64,000 nucleotides of DNA, from the NCBI RefSeq assembly GCF_026914185.1, contig NC_070559.1, forward strand, positions 6,245,501-6,309,500, read 5' to 3'. Numbering within the stretch: position 1 is the first letter of the stretch; every line of letters starts with the position of its first letter. The notes under the pieces are model-generated. The model was not told the origin of the DNA, did not search any database, and worked only from the letters and a program-made list of their open reading frames with translations. Made by a program: the position numbers and the translations under genes. Positions 22,784-34,984 of this stretch are shown one piece after another. The stretch is from Puccinia triticina. Taxonomy: Eukaryota > Basidiomycota > Pucciniomycetes > Pucciniales > Pucciniaceae.

Positions 22784-25578
22784 ATGGCTGCCTACAGAAC
22801 CACATCCGACATCCCCGTCTCATCCTCCCATGAGTCGAACCCTGAGCCTGGAACCGGAGCAGCAGCAACCGCGTTCCCCAATCCCAGTCAGTCCTCCTTG
22901 AGCTTATTTCTTTTTCCCGCGTTATTATGGTCAACTAATCAGGTTCCCTTTGGAATCGCCCATCTGCAACAGACGTACATAACAATCCGCATGTCTAGTT
23001 TGTTGTTCAGTCCACTCAGATATCCATTCTTGGTCTTGACGACCGTGCCCAGCTGGAAAACTGATCTGGTCATTTTGTCATTTTAGTATGGCTGTCTATT
23101 CTTCAGTGCCGGTATACGAGATGATGGTGCGCGGGATCGGTGTGATGCGAAGACGCTATGATTCTTACATGAACGCCACCCAAATTCTCAAAGTGGCTGG
23201 GCTCGATAAATCTAAGCGGACCAGACTTTTGGAACGCGAAATCATCCAAGGAGAGCACGAAAAAATTCAAGGAGGTTATGGAAGATATCAGGGGACCTGG
23301 TAAGTCCATCACGTGTTTTTTTTTTGTCCTTGGAGGCCTGTCCAATTGATCTGCCTTGATTGGTGTTAGGGTACCCTTTACACGCGCAAAAGAATTGGCC
23401 ACCCAACTGAACGTAGCCCAACTGCTCGGCCCTATCTTTGACTATCTACCCGACCCAAATGCTGAACCTCCCATCCGATCCTCCATCACAAAACCATTAT
23501 CCATGGCTTCTCGTGCCAATTCTCAGAAAAGTACTCTGGCGCGCCAGACAAGTCGGCAAAGCTTGAACGATAAACGCGAGCGTTCTGGCAATACAACCCC
23601 TCTTACCAACGACCAACCCGAAGCTGGTCCAAGCAAACGAAGCAGGCTAAATACGCCGTCTCGACAATCGAATGGCAGCGCCAACACGCCTTCGTCACTA
23701 ATCGATCACCCCCATTCACTCATGGACCCCGAGTTCATCGTCCCTCAGCACCACTCCCAACCCGCAGCTGTTTCACAATCATCCACCACCTCAACATTTC
23801 CACCCGTCCCTGGAGCTCATGCCACCTACTCAGCTGGACCTTCGTGTCTCCGAAAATCAACTTGTTCTTCAAGGTCTCACTTAGAAGTTGCTCTGAAAGC
23901 CGAAAGGAATATACACACCTTGATGGCTCTCTTCGCGAATCCATCCGATAGCGATGAACAACAATCTGGGACTAATCAGACAATTCCAAATTCAGTAGCT
24001 GAAGTCAATGAGGTCCTTGAAGATCCTGAACTGGAGATCGATACCCCAATAGATGAGCATGGTCACACAGCCCTTCATTGGGCTTCCTCTCTGGCTCGAG
24101 TTGGCCTTGTACGCGCCTTTCTCCGGTCCGGCGCTGATGTCAATCGTGGAAATGATGTGGGGGAAACTCCACTTATGCGCTCAACGCTGGTGACCAACAA
24201 CTTTGAAAAAGAATCATTCAACCAACTTCTTGAACTACTACACCCATCGCTATGGACTTTAGACAGCCAAGATCGAACCGTCCTGCATCACATATGCTTG
24301 ACAGCTAATGTCAAAGGACGCGCCGAGAGTAGTCGCTACTATCTAGAATGTATCTGTGAATGGATTGTTAACAAACATGGCGCGCAGTTCGATAGTCAGT
24401 TTGTCGACGCGGTTGATCTGAATGGAGATACTGCATTGAACATTGCCGCCAGAGTTGGAAATAAACATCTAGTGCGCATGCTGTTGGATGTTGGGGCGGA
24501 CAAGACGATAGGGAATAACTTGGGACTAAAGCCGATTGACTTCGGAGTCGGGGGAGGAGTGAGTTCTTTTTTTAGAATAAATTTTACAAATGATTACTAA
24601 TGTGCATTTGCCACTACGTAGGAAACCAGCATGTCACCTGGTAATGACTTCATGGTAGCCCCATCTTTACGGAGAAATCCGACTGCGTCTATTCCTGCTC
24701 GCTCATCGCGTGATATCATCACATCGATAACATCATCCCTTAACTGTCTCTCAGAGGATTTCGACAATGAAGTCCGGAGTAAAACAGACAGGTTGGAGTC
24801 CGTCCGAGCACAATTGAAGGTGGCCACGCGTCAGCTGACGACACAACGGCGACAGCTCGAGTTATTCAAGCACGATCTCGACGAGAGGGCTCTAGTCGAG
24901 TTGAGGCTGAAGAAACTACGCGTTGCTATCGCAGAGGAAGATGGGTTCGATTGGACTGGCCGCTCGGATCTCGATGGTCGACCTGCGCAAGCGGGCAAAT
25001 TGTTCAAACAAGACGGCATCGCTACCACCCTGGCAGGGCTTTCCGCATCGCAGATTCAACTTGAGCTCGAGCCTGATCCGTTCATACCATCTGAGAACAA
25101 TGAGGCTAGTTTGGTCTATCTACGCCGCTTGGAGAAGTGGTATATTCGCGTACTCGATCTTCTCCGGGAACGGATTGGGAAAATGAAGGGTAGTAATCTT
25201 GAGCAAGAGGCCAAGTACCTCAAAGTGATCGGGTCATTCATTGGAAATACCTGTACAAATGACTTCAGCTCTTCCGGGCCAAGCCTGCCCGGCAAATCAC
25301 AAAACCAACCCAATTCAGCCACACAGGACGTCCTTGCAAGGGCATCTCAGAACGTAAATCCCGCCGACATCCATCATCTGGAATCCATGGACGCCGGCCA
25401 GCACGCTGCCAACGACAGCCATGGACTTCGTGCTAGTCAATCTGAACTGCTGCAGCCGTCGATGATCGACAATAAACTGCTCAAGCAACTCATGGCCGCG
25501 ATCGAATCAGACGGACCTGAGTTAGACTTGAATCGCGTGGCTGGATTCATGCAACGCGTCCAATCGGGCTCGCTATAA
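22784..25578 (+). CDS. MBP1: APSES/KilA-N ankyrin factor, MBP1/SWI4-like
   Basis: DNA-binding subunit of an MBF/SBF-type complex that drives G1/S transcription in the nucleus. The KilA-N (APSES) domain begins at 23088 ([41 protein letters not shown]) and continues after an intron at 23300-23369 ([13 protein letters not shown]). A long low-complexity linker follows, then ankyrin repeats ([40 protein letters not shown]). After a second intron at 24559-24621 comes a coiled-coil C-terminus (about 24720-24930), as in Swi4/Mbp1 partners. The proposed first exon 22784-22890 ([14 protein letters not shown]) joins at 23087 through a weak GTCCTC donor; translation could instead begin at 23088. Whether it is Mbp1 or Swi4 cannot be settled by eye. 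Confidence 0.92.
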
Positions 25579-26100
25579 CCCGACCCGATACCTCCACACG
25601 CCGATCGATGTCCCTTGATATTCTCCCAATAAACACGTTTTCTTTCCACCCTTCTTGCAACTTAATCAGAAACCGATCGTCTTGATTATTCGATTTGCCG
25701 ACGTAAATAACTTATTACATCTCAACTTTCCTGTGCTAAGTTTCATTTTTCTTAATGCTCGTATTACCCCTCCCGCATCGTTATCGGACTCCACTCCGAA
25801 TTGCATAGCATAACCCGTCATTTCTGTTCCTCTCCATCTATTCTTTTCTATTTTCTTTTCTCATATTTTTTTCTTGTTCTTGTCTTCTTTTTTCCATTTT
25901 GTTGTTTAGATCGCGGCTTAATGATGACTAGGGTTTAAGGGCGGATCCGCCGCCCTGTGCTCCATATTCAAATCTATGGTAGTGGCTAAGGCTATTGATT
26001 ACACACCGGACCAGTGACAGGGGAGAAGGTGCAAATTTTATTTTCGAAGTTGGCAATGCATCTAACCTCTCTATGAGGGTGAACGCTGTCCCGCAGGGAC
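25579..26100. other. 3' flank of the MBP1-type gene
   Basis: Pyrimidine-rich 3' UTR-like sequence to about 25910, then sequence leading into a TIR element. No gene seen. Confidence 0.5.
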
Positions 26101-26624
26101 CCTCCCAAGGAGGGACTTATGTGCTATGTCAACCCCGTGGCAGTAGAGAGAAAAATGATGTTTTTCAATCATTTCTGCATGCACCATTTGTTGCTGGTGT
26201 AAGACTCAAAAGCAGGTGTGAAACCCTTTTGCTGAATGGAGAAGGGGATGATGGAGGTGCAAACTCTGCCCTTCTATCCTATCAGATAGCAAGACCCACC
26301 AAACTAAGCTTGGCAAGTTTTAATCAAGTGATAGGTCTGGTCTGGTTCCAGATGAAGTTGTTTGATGACAGGTATGTAAAAGATGTGAGGGTTTATGATG
26401 ATGGAAAAGGGTGAAAGTTGACTGATGTTTCCGGTGGGGGTTGACCCCAGGTCCTCAAGAGGGTGATATAAAAAGTTGAGAAGAGTGTCTGGACTGACAC
26501 TGTGGGCATCTCGATGTTGCTGCGGGCCGCAGTGACATCATGACACTGCACAAGGATTTGCATTTGTCAGTTGCAGCAACAACTGCACAAGCCTGCAAAC
26601 CACTCCAATGGCCGGCGCAGGGCT

Positions 26625-27400
26625 GGACATTGAGTGGAGTATGTACATACATAGTACATATACACCCCTCAATGGCCAGTGCAAACGGGCCATCAAGAGG
26701 ATACACACTCCCCTGGATGGTTGGCACCAACTATCAAGAGGAGTACACACTCCCCACTATGATCGGCACCAACGGTGACTGGTCCAGTGGTCATTGAGAG
26801 GAGTACATAATTATGGTGTTCAAAGTTGGTTTGCATAATTTTATGCATGCATAAATCATAAAATTATAAAAATATTTTGGTGAGGAAATTTTGTATTACA
26901 TAATCAGACAGTCATATCCCCTGCAAAAAAGATTTTATGATTTTATGATTTATGCATGCATAAAATTATGCAAACCAACTTTGAACACCACATACTCCCC
27001 TTGATAGTTGGCACCAACTGGTCATTGCAAGGAGTACACACTCCCCTCAACGGCCAGGTGCTACCAGTCATCGAGGAGTCCACACTCTCCTTGATGGCCA
27101 GGTGCTACCAGTCATTGAGAGGAGTCCAAACTCCCCTCAATGGCTGGCCAGCACAGACTGGTCTGCACCTCCTCCAATGCCCTGCACAAATGACCAGCCC
27201 CATTGAGGGACCGTGTGCAGTGATTCCCTCAATGACCGGTCAGCACTGGCCATTGAGCTGACCAGTCAATAAGAGCACACCATGAGCCCTCAATGAGTGG
27301 TGCTCATCAAGAGGAGTACTTTTCCCCCAGACAGCGGTCAGCACTGGTGATCAAGGGGAGTGTGTATGTATGTATCATTCCTCTGGATGACCGGTGAACA
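26625..27400. repeat. Degenerate repeats around GGAGTACACACTCCCCTCAA
   Basis: The words GAGGAGTACACACTCCC, CAATGGCCAG and GTGCTACCAGTCATTGAG recur irregularly, interrupted by the MITE at 26814-26990. It resembles a decayed minisatellite; coding is not supported. Confidence 0.6.
26814..26990. mobile_element. MITE, GGTGTTCAAAGTTG family, copy 2
   Basis: A 177-bp near-perfect palindrome with ends TGGTGTTCAAAGTTGGTTTG and the reverse complement. It shares its termini with 5114-5309 and interrupts the minisatellite at 26625-27400. Confidence 0.8.
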
Positions 27401-28655
27401 CCGGCCAGGGTAGCATGTACATACTCACTTGACCAACAACCGGTCTGTTTTTAGGTGGGCAAGATTTGGGGGTGACACGGGGCCACTGGCAGCAAAGTGT
27501 CACTGCAGCCAAATGTTGCCCAGGGTTTGAATCCCCACTGAGCCGTCAGATGTTGCTGCGGCCCATAGCAACAGCAAGATGCCCGCAGTGTGAGAAGGGT
27601 ATATGTCTCAGTCGGGAGTTGAACCAGGAACCGGGTAACTCATGATAGGCACGTGATATGTCAAGAAAGAGTTATGAGAGTTATGAGAGTGAGCTCAGTG
27701 GTTATTTGCAAATGTAAGGGCTGTTATGAGGTTTTGTAAGGGTAATGGTTAAAAGTATTGGTGGTATGTAAATAACTGGGGAATACTGAGCTGAGGCAAA
27801 AACAACTGGGGGAGCGAGCTCCTTATATAGAAAAATTTCAGGGATTTTAGCTACAAGGGGTTACCCTGGATGAGGGATTTTAGCTGGTGGGCTGCATACA
27901 AGTGGTGTCAGAAGATACTAAATACAGGCAAAAAGTGGGGTGAGAAATGTCAAATACAGAAGAAATGGGGTTGGTCCCCTGCATATGCAGTGGAGATAAG
28001 AGGGATAGAAAAGGGTATGTGTTTGGCTGGGGCTGAGTATGCGTATAACTGGGAAAGGTGACCTGAGGGTTGTGACAGGTTGATGACTGGGGCTGGCTGT
28101 GTCCATGAGGGTCCAAGAGGGTGTAACTTCCAATCCAGCACACTTCCAGTGGTGACTAGGGGTAAAATTGGCAGTAGAATCCATTTCTGGGGTACATTTG
28201 GTGTTATCTTGAGGCCTAGGGTGAGTAAATATATACATGAGAAAAACTTTTCATTTTTCACTTTTCCGTCTACCACACCGGGTAATAATCTGTTGGGGGA
28301 GCAAAATGTGCACAACATCACGGAGTTCCTTTCTAAATATTTTACAAATTTTTGGGGCCTTGGGTGCCCCAGGAAGTCCTTTTTTGTTACTGACAAGTGT
28401 CCACTTCATTGTGTATTCCACATTTTGCATACATAATCTGAAATTGACAATTTTACAACTTTGATTGCAGCTCAACCAGAGGAGTTTAAAAAATAAAAGA
28501 TGGGGACAGCTTACGCCATCCCAGAAATGTAAATTAGAGCAAAAATGGTTCAAAAACTCATGTGGGAGATTGGTTTTAAAAGTCCCCACCAAAATGCCTA
28601 ATTCTCTACTGCCCCGGGGTTGACATAGCACGTAAGTCTCTCCTTCAGAGGTTGC

Positions 28656-29158
28656 TTTGCTCCCCCCCCCCCAAAGAGGGAATTAGCTAAGTTAGGTAAT
28701 GCCTAAGCAACCAACAATGTTGGGTTGGATTCACAAAACGGCTGGGCAGATTGCACCATCTTCCCAAGTGCGACTTGCACACACAGTCTTCCCCAATTTG
28801 GCCAAATATGCCGGGATATCTGATTGCATGAAGGTGTACATACTGCAATTTGCAGTGTAATTGGGTACTTAGTCCCAACATTTTGGCCAGGCAGGGGCCA
28901 ATCCGTTAAATTCCAAAAATGGGCAGTGTTAGGCAGCAGTTACCTCTCATTGCCTTTTCCTCCTAGACGCAGATAGACACAGAACCCCATGAATTATTCA
29001 ACAGGAGCACTGTCCATTTTTAGGTAAGCAGCCAGTCAACGCAATGGTACACCATTGGGATTTGCCAGACCTGTCAAACCGTGTTGGTTAGCTATTTTTG
29101 TTCCTTCTTATTGCAGGCTATGAGACCAAAAATATACCATCCCTGGAAAAGAGAGTGG
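28656..29158. other. Intergenic, no gene seen
   Basis: About 500 bp between the TIR element and dispersed-repeat copy A. A C-homopolymer tract lies near 28662. No domain-bearing frame on either strand. Confidence 0.5.
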
Positions 29159-30246
29159 TGTAAAGCTCAAAAGTGTTCCTGAGAACCTTTTGCTGAGTGC
29201 CAAAAGGGATGAATGATGTTACCTCTGCCTTTCCTGGGTCACTAGACACTAAAACAAGCCCCCCAATCTATGATTGGAAGGTTTATGTAGCAATAGTGGA
29301 GGTGTATCAAAAGATAGCCTACGTTGAACAAGTGGCTTAGGGGGTATGGGTGATGTAGCTGGTGCTGAGTGAGTCGTGAGTTGATATGGCCCGTGTGTTG
29401 CCGCAAAGGGGGTTGTGGAACACCTTGACAGAGCGGTTAATGATGAGTGATCAATGTAATAGAGTTGTGATATGTATGTAATTGTTATGTAATAAGGGCA
29501 AAACCACAATATAGTGGGGGCTAATACTGTAGAGTGAGCAAGTGTTGTACTGTTATGGGGTAAGCTGAGTGCAAGTAGTTTGCTGGGAGAAATTACAACT
29601 GGGGGGGAGGAGAGCCTCCTAAAATAGAAAAGGGTGAGGGATTTTAGCTCCAGGGGAACCAGGGAGTGAGGGGTTTTAGCTGCCCCAAGCTTTCAAATGA
29701 GGGATTTTGGCTGGTGGTACAGCCTAGATGAGGGAATTTAGCCCAATTGACAGGTCACATGATTTAATGATGAGGGAATTTAGCTGGTGAGAAAGTGGAG
29801 GTGAGAGGTTTAAGTTTGGCCTATGATGTCATTGGGTCATCTGATCATCTGTACTTCCCCTGTCTGTCACCTGCTGTCAAATGATGTCATACAAAGGAAT
29901 TTAGCTAGCCTGAGCTGTCAACTGATGTCATGTGCAAGCTGCATGAGGGGTTTTTGCTAGCTTGACACCTGCATGAACTGCAGCCCCTATTACACTAGTC
30001 TGCATGCACCTGCATAAGCCTGCATAAGCCTGCATCTAGTGTGCATGAAACTGCATGACACTGCATGACACGTGCATAACAAAATGTAATGAGTGCAGCT
30101 GATGAGGTAAAGCATATGTAGAGGGTAGACAAGTGTCAGAGTGGCCCATGTAACGGATTACATGGTCCTGGGTAAGGGTGGTTCATGTAACGGATTACAT
30201 GACCTGAGTATGGTGTTTTGTGTGTATGAAACTGACTGATGGTATC
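29159..30246 (+). repeat. 1.13-kb dispersed repeat, copy A (left part)
   Basis: Begins TGTAAAGCTCAAAAGTGTTC and matches copies B (36517) and C (62186). It contains the series of TGAGGGATTTTAGCT words, a TATA-like CTAAAATAG, GCATGA microrepeats and the paired palindromes at 30146-30165 and 30183-30202. It is interrupted at GTATC (30242-30246) by a Copia element; the remainder resumes at 32161. It may be an LTR or a non-autonomous element; no open frame explains it. Confidence 0.85.
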
Positions 30247-30334
30247 TGTTGAGTTTTTGCCATGACAGTCTTGTGAAAGGACTGAGTCTCATTTCCTCCC
30301 TTGCTTCTGCTCCCTCGTCTCCTCCTTTTACTCA

Positions 30335-31560
30335 GTCATCTTTTTCCATGTGGATGATCTGGTTGTTGTGGGAAACGTGGATGCATTTGAAACTCTGTTC
30401 CTACATTGATTTCGGAACTCTTCAGCTCATGATCCAGATACCCTTCTTTGGATGTCATGATAAGTGAAGACAGCATCAAATTATCTCAACAAAAGCTAAT
30501 CAAAAAAGGTCTTGAACTTGCTGGCATAAATGAATGCAAACCTGTTAAGACTCCTCTTTCTGTAGGAGTGCAATTGTTACCGGCTACTGAGAATGAGAAG
30601 GCAGAATTCAAAAAACTGAAGATCAACTATTGCACTCATACTGGTATCCTAAACTATCTGTCATGCAGAACAAGGCCTGATCTGGCTCCTGCGGTCCCAT
30701 ATTATCTAGTTTCAATAATGATCCGGGAATTCTACAGTGGAGAAAAGTAATTCACTTCTGGAAATACATTGCTGGGACCTCTGATCTTGCTCTAACACTC
30801 TGTCCCAACTCTAATGATGAATCTAAAACACTTCAACATTTTACTGACGCAACCTGGGCAGATGACTTGGAGACTTGTCTGTCGCGCAGCGGCTCAATTT
30901 GTTTCTGGAAGGCGTGTCCAATCTCATGGAACAGTAAAAAACAACGCAACATCACTATGTTGTCTACTGAAGCAGAACTCAATGCTCTATTGGATGGTGT
31001 TCAAGAAAACGAGTCACTGCAAAAAAAACTGTGTCAACTGTGAGCAGTTGACATGTGGTAACTCTGAGGAAGCTTGTGGTGTTACACCAGCCTTACTCAA
31101 GGTTTGACTCAACCCAAGCTTTAATGCACAGTCACTGTGCACCTTGCACAGTGACTGTGCCAACAAAGACACTTGTGCATTCAGGTGGAGTTACAATGGC
31201 AGCTTGGCTTGAGTTCTCTGCATGTCAACTGAAAGCAGTTGACCAAGTTTTTTTTGCAGTGAGTGGATCAAATATGTGGTTGAAGAACTTTGGAACAAAA
31301 AACTGAATCCTACTCAATTTCACATTGACAATCAGGGTTCACTTGAAAAACTAAAGAACTTTGGATCAAATTCAAAAACCAAGCATCTCAACATCAAGAT
31401 CAAACACCTGAGAAAAATGAAGGAAGATAACAAAATACTTGTCAAGCTTATTCCCACTGAAGAAATGATTGCTGATGCCTTAACTAAACCAAGCAACTCT
31501 GAATCACTAAATCGTCTCCGAGAATGGTGCTTCATGGTTGAAGTTCTTTTCTCAACAAAT
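30335..31560 (+). pseudogene. Copia reverse transcriptase/RNase H relic
   Basis: The frame-broken pol end starts at the YVDD-type motif (FHVDDLVVVGN, near 30341), continues through KTPLSVGVQLLPATENEK and CRTRPDLAPAVPYYL, then RNase H (TDATWADDL region near 30844) and the end of RNase H (NQGSLEKLKNFGSNSKTKHL, IADALTKPS). Several frameshifts and the MITE insertion split it, so it cannot make a functional enzyme. Confidence 0.85.
31015..31261. mobile_element. CACTG MITE inserted in Copia RNase H, AGT duplication
   Basis: A 247-bp element with ends CACTGCAAAAAAAACT and AGTTTTTTTTGCAGTG, flanked by AGT at 31012-31014 and 31262-31264. Removing the element and one AGT restores a continuous Copia coding frame across the site, confirming the insertion. 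It belongs with the 19712-20620 element. Confidence 0.9.
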
Positions 31561-31569
31561 TGCGGGGGG

Positions 31570-32155
31570 TGTTGAGTTTTCGCCATGACAGTCTTGTGAA
31601 AGGACTGAGTCTCATTTCCTCCCTCGCTTCCGCTCCCTTGTCTCCTCCTTTTTCGGGGCCTCATCCTTTCCCAGCCATCACATTCCCTTCCTTGCAAGTC
31701 TCCTCCTTTTTCGGGGCCTCATCCTTTCCCGTCCATCACATTCCCTTCCTTGAAACCACTCTTGTCTTGACTTCGATCAGACTTGACTCTTCAATATTTG
31801 TCTCGACATCGCTCAAGACGCAAAACTCATTCCGGCTCAACATCACTCGAGTTCCTTATCAATCTCTCAATCGGCCCATCTCTCCAATTTGGTGAGAAAC
31901 AAACAACAATAACCTCGGTCCATTCCTCCCTTGGCTAATCCCTTTTTCCTTTCTCTCTTTCTATCTTTTCCAGTGTCCTTGTTCCCATTCTACTCTCTCC
32001 TGTCCTTGGTTGTCTCAGAATCTCAATTCTCTTGTGGTGGTAATTCTCTCTCATCTTCTCTCCTGTTGTTCTTTCTAATTCCTTTCTTAATCATTCTAAT
32101 GTTGTTTCTTCAGTCTGGTTCTCAATTTTACAGCAATTCAGATTAAATCTTCACA
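31570..32155 (+). repeat. 3' LTR of the truncated Copia element
   Basis: A 586-bp LTR beginning TGTTGAGTTTTCGCC and ending TCTTCACA. Its first ~90 bp match the 5' remnant at 30247. It holds a short internal direct repeat (TTTTCGGGGCCTCATCCTTT occurs twice). Confidence 0.88.
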
Positions 32156-32160
32156 GTATC

Positions 32161-32281
32161 TTGAAGGGGTTGTATCTTCTGATCAAGAGGGGTTTAAGGT
32201 GTGTTGTCCATGGTTTCCTGTGTATTTTTAGCTGTAGAATCCAGTGATGCCCCCGTATTGGTTGATTTGTGAGTGTACATA
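32161..32281 (+). repeat. 1.13-kb dispersed repeat, copy A (right part)
   Basis: Continuation of copy A after the Copia insertion, from TTGAAGGGGTTGTATCTTCT to GTGAGTGTACATA, where similarity to copies B and C ends. Confidence 0.8.
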
Positions 32282-33496
32282 CACCAAGGTTCACAGTCAA
32301 CGCAAGTCCAACATGGGGAATCACGTTGGCCCAAGCTCCCTGAAGCCACCAAAAAGATTTGGTGGCTGACCTGATTTCTCTACGTGGGAGGCCGTCGGAG
32401 CCACGGTTGGCATATCCTCCAATGCAGACCTTGCGTAAGAGTACGCCGTCGGCCCATCCTTTGCGCAAAGTGGCAGTGCATTGGCCCATCCTTTGCGCAA
32501 GGCCTGCGCAGTGGCAGTGCATTGGCCCATCCTTTGCGCAAGGCCTGCGCAACAAGAGAGGCATTGCGCTGGGCTCGCGCAAAGGTTTGGCATCAGGACA
32601 TCCTTGAAGGATACCTTGCGCAACACCCACGGAGTGGTCCGCCGTGGGGATGACCCCAACATCAAGCAAAGCAAGGAAGCTTAAAAAAAACATATATCCG
32701 GTGGGCCTTTCTGAAAAGAAAAACTTGCCGGATATATGTTTAGATGAGAGCATAGCAAGCAATCTGGCGGGTTTCCCAAAAGCCGGGTTGGGCACAGGAC
32801 TCATTTTCCAAAATTAATGCTATAACAATATTCGACGGGTTTTCTTTTTCAGGAAAACCCGCAAAGTTGATGAATTGCTAGCACTGGATCTTGCAGACTT
32901 TCTTTTTCAGGAAAACAACAAGATCAAAACACACCGTGGGTTTTCTTTTTCAGGAAAAGCTGCGGGGAAGGGGTACAACACAGTGGGGCTGGAGGATCTT
33001 GACAAGGGGAACTGAGATGGAAAAAATGAAATACTACTTGGAGGCATTGGCAGCAGCCGTGGCAGCCACATCACGAATGTTGTCAAGGGTGGGGACAATG
33101 AACTGGGATGAGGGGGGAAGGAACAGAAAGAAAAAAAATGAAATACTACTTGGGGGGATTGGCAGCATCGGCGGCAAGCGCATCACAAACATTGTTGAGG
33201 GTGGGGACGGTGAACTTGGCTTTTGGGATTTGGACAAAGTTTCTCAAATGAGAAAACAATTCGTGGTCCTTGTCCAAGACAAGCTTTGCATGTCTTGAGC
33301 GGGAGAAATAGCAGTCGGTGTTAGGGAAAGGGAGGATGATTGATGAGGGAAGGAAGTGGAAAAGGACTTACTGTCATTGAAATTTGACTGAAGAGCCTCG
33401 GAGGATGGCCAAGCGCTCGTCGATCTCAAGCCATTGAGAGGTCTTCTTTGATTTGTGGACATAGTAATGGACCATGACCAAGCGGGTATACGTCAC
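32282..33496. other. Repetitive intergenic region with hairpin motifs
   Basis: 32290-32640 carries TTTGCGCAAGGCCTGCGCA-type tandem words, in inverse orientation to the 15080-15260 repeat. 32691-32960 holds four occurrences of a TTTTCTTTTTCAGGAAAA-like motif, two of them in clear hairpins. 33017-33225 is a degenerate ~135-bp duplication (each begins ATGAAATACTACTTGG). No gene supported; the 135-codon plus-strand frame at 32891-33298 follows the duplication. Confidence 0.55.
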
Positions 33497-34724
33497 TCAA
33501 ATTTGCATGGGCCAGTTATTGTCGACCTGAGCTCTTATTTCATCTGCAGTCATTTTGTGCCCCTTCGGCGGGAGGTCTTGATAGATCTGAACGGAGGGAA
33601 GGAAGAAACAAACTTAGTGACCATGAAACATTAGAGATATCCACGCTTGCAAAGCACTTACCAAAGTGAGCAATTTGTGTTGATTAGGAATGGCTCCCTT
33701 GATAGAAACCCTCTGGGTTTTGAGGATGTTTGTCAAGAGCTGTCCAAAACAGAGAAAAATTCAGTATTTTCTCATTGAGGTTGCAGTGTACATGTATACT
33801 AACCAAGGCACGCAAACTGCTCCGTTGATGTTTGAGGAGCTCGCCGACTGTGTCCCAATAGTGTTCAAGTGCTGTTGGTTCATCTAGAAGTTGCGCAGGA
33901 GCTAGATGATCTTCTTTCCAATTGGGGGGTTGTTGATCAACAGTATCCTGAGGGTTTAGTGTTAATGCATGTTAGCTAAAGGATGCTGCAAAAAAGAACA
34001 AGAAATAACTTACAAAAGTGAGAAAGTACAAAGTCCTTGGGAGGGCCCCATTGTGATGGGGTTTATTGGAATACGCCTCAAGCGTTGGGTTCAGGAGGAT
34101 CATACAAGCACGCGCTCGCACAAAGTCCTGTAAATAAATTGTGGTTAGCAAGGAAGTTGTGCAACGCTTTGGCACATAGAAAAGGGCGCAATTATTCAGC
34201 TTACCTTGAATGGATCATTGTAACTGTGTTCGGGTGTTGAGTTTGGGCGAGCATGAGTAGAGAGCTGATGGAAAGCTCCCATTGCAAATATCAAATTTGC
34301 ATGCCTGGCTTTGGGAGTGCACTACACACAACCAAGATGGAAATTGATTCAGAAATGTATGGTTGCGCGAAAATGGATGAGATCCACTTACCTTGCTTGT
34401 TAAAGAAGCAATTTCCAAGTGCTCCGCATCAAGCTTTAATTTCAATTGAAGTTTGGCGCATACTTGATTGAGGGTAAGATCAGAGACAAGGACGGGCAGA
34501 TTAGCAACGCGGGCATCAGCTGATAGATCGGACATGTGTGCATCATGCTTGGCTGCCGCAAACTCAAAAAGATCGTTTGGGGCAATTGAGTCCAACACAG
34601 CAAGAGGGGAGTCGGGCGGGTGTGGACTGCTAGACAATGGCCGTAAGAAATTGCAAACACCCTGGAAATGATTGGCGGGGTCATTCAAGTCGCCTTGGAG
34701 GAGGGCTACCATGGTCATGGCCAT
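33497..34724 (-). CDS. Unrecognised six-exon protein, 291 aa
   Basis: Exons on the minus strand: 34724-34392, 34321-34205, 34127-34014, 33947-33804, 33739-33662, 33586-33497. All five introns have GT-AG ends and lie in phase 0, and the open frame runs without a stop to TGA at 33499-33497. That consistency is strong evidence for a real gene despite no recognised domain. Readable landmarks are MVALLQGDLNDPANHFQGVC at the N-terminus, FEFAAAKHDAHMSDLSADAR, PHHNGALPRTLYFLTF, HYWDTVGELLKHQRSSLRAL and the C-terminal DNNWPMQI. It is hydrophilic, with no signal peptide or membrane segment evident. The start is the first of three clustered methionines (MAMTM); the frame is open further upstream through a minisatellite, so an earlier start is possible. 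It may belong to a rust lineage-specific family (inference). Confidence 0.65.
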
Positions 34725-34984
34725 GAGGGGAAAAAGGGAAGATTGATTTGATTGAAGGAGATGGATGAAGCCAAAGGGGGAGAGGTGAGGTGGATCTGGT
34801 GGGTGAAGGAGGGAGGGATGACGGACTTGGGAGGAAAGATGAAGGGACTCAAATACTTTCCAGTCCATGCAGTGGTTGATCTGCATTGCCGGCAAGATTT
34901 GGTCGGACAACCAACACATTGATGACGAAAACGGGGAGGGCAGTTTTTTGGGCTGGTCATCAGGACCATTGAGGGTGTTGGGCG

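Larger units (their letters stand above)
26101..28655. mobile_element. ~2.55-kb TIR element, non-coding
   Basis: A block of about 46 bp containing GTGCTATGTCAACCCCGTGG at 26121 is inverted at 28601-28650 (CCCCGGGGTTGACATAGCAC). No transposase domain is readable between them. The left interior (about 26211-26290) and right interior (about 27780-27890, GAGGGATTTTAGCT words) resemble parts of the 1.13-kb dispersed repeat, so it may be an old composite. A MITE and a degenerate minisatellite lie within. Confidence 0.5.
30247..32155 (+). mobile_element. Internally deleted Copia retrotransposon
   Basis: Begins TGTTGAGTTTTTGCC at 30247, ends CTTCACA at 32155, and is flanked by the 5-bp duplication GTATC (30242-30246 and 32156-32160). 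The 3' LTR is 31570-32155 (586 bp). The 5' LTR survives only for about 90 bp before joining reverse-transcriptase sequence directly, so gag, protease and integrase are deleted. A GGGGGG tract precedes the 3' LTR. A CACTG MITE (31015-31261) sits in the RNase H region. Confidence 0.9.
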
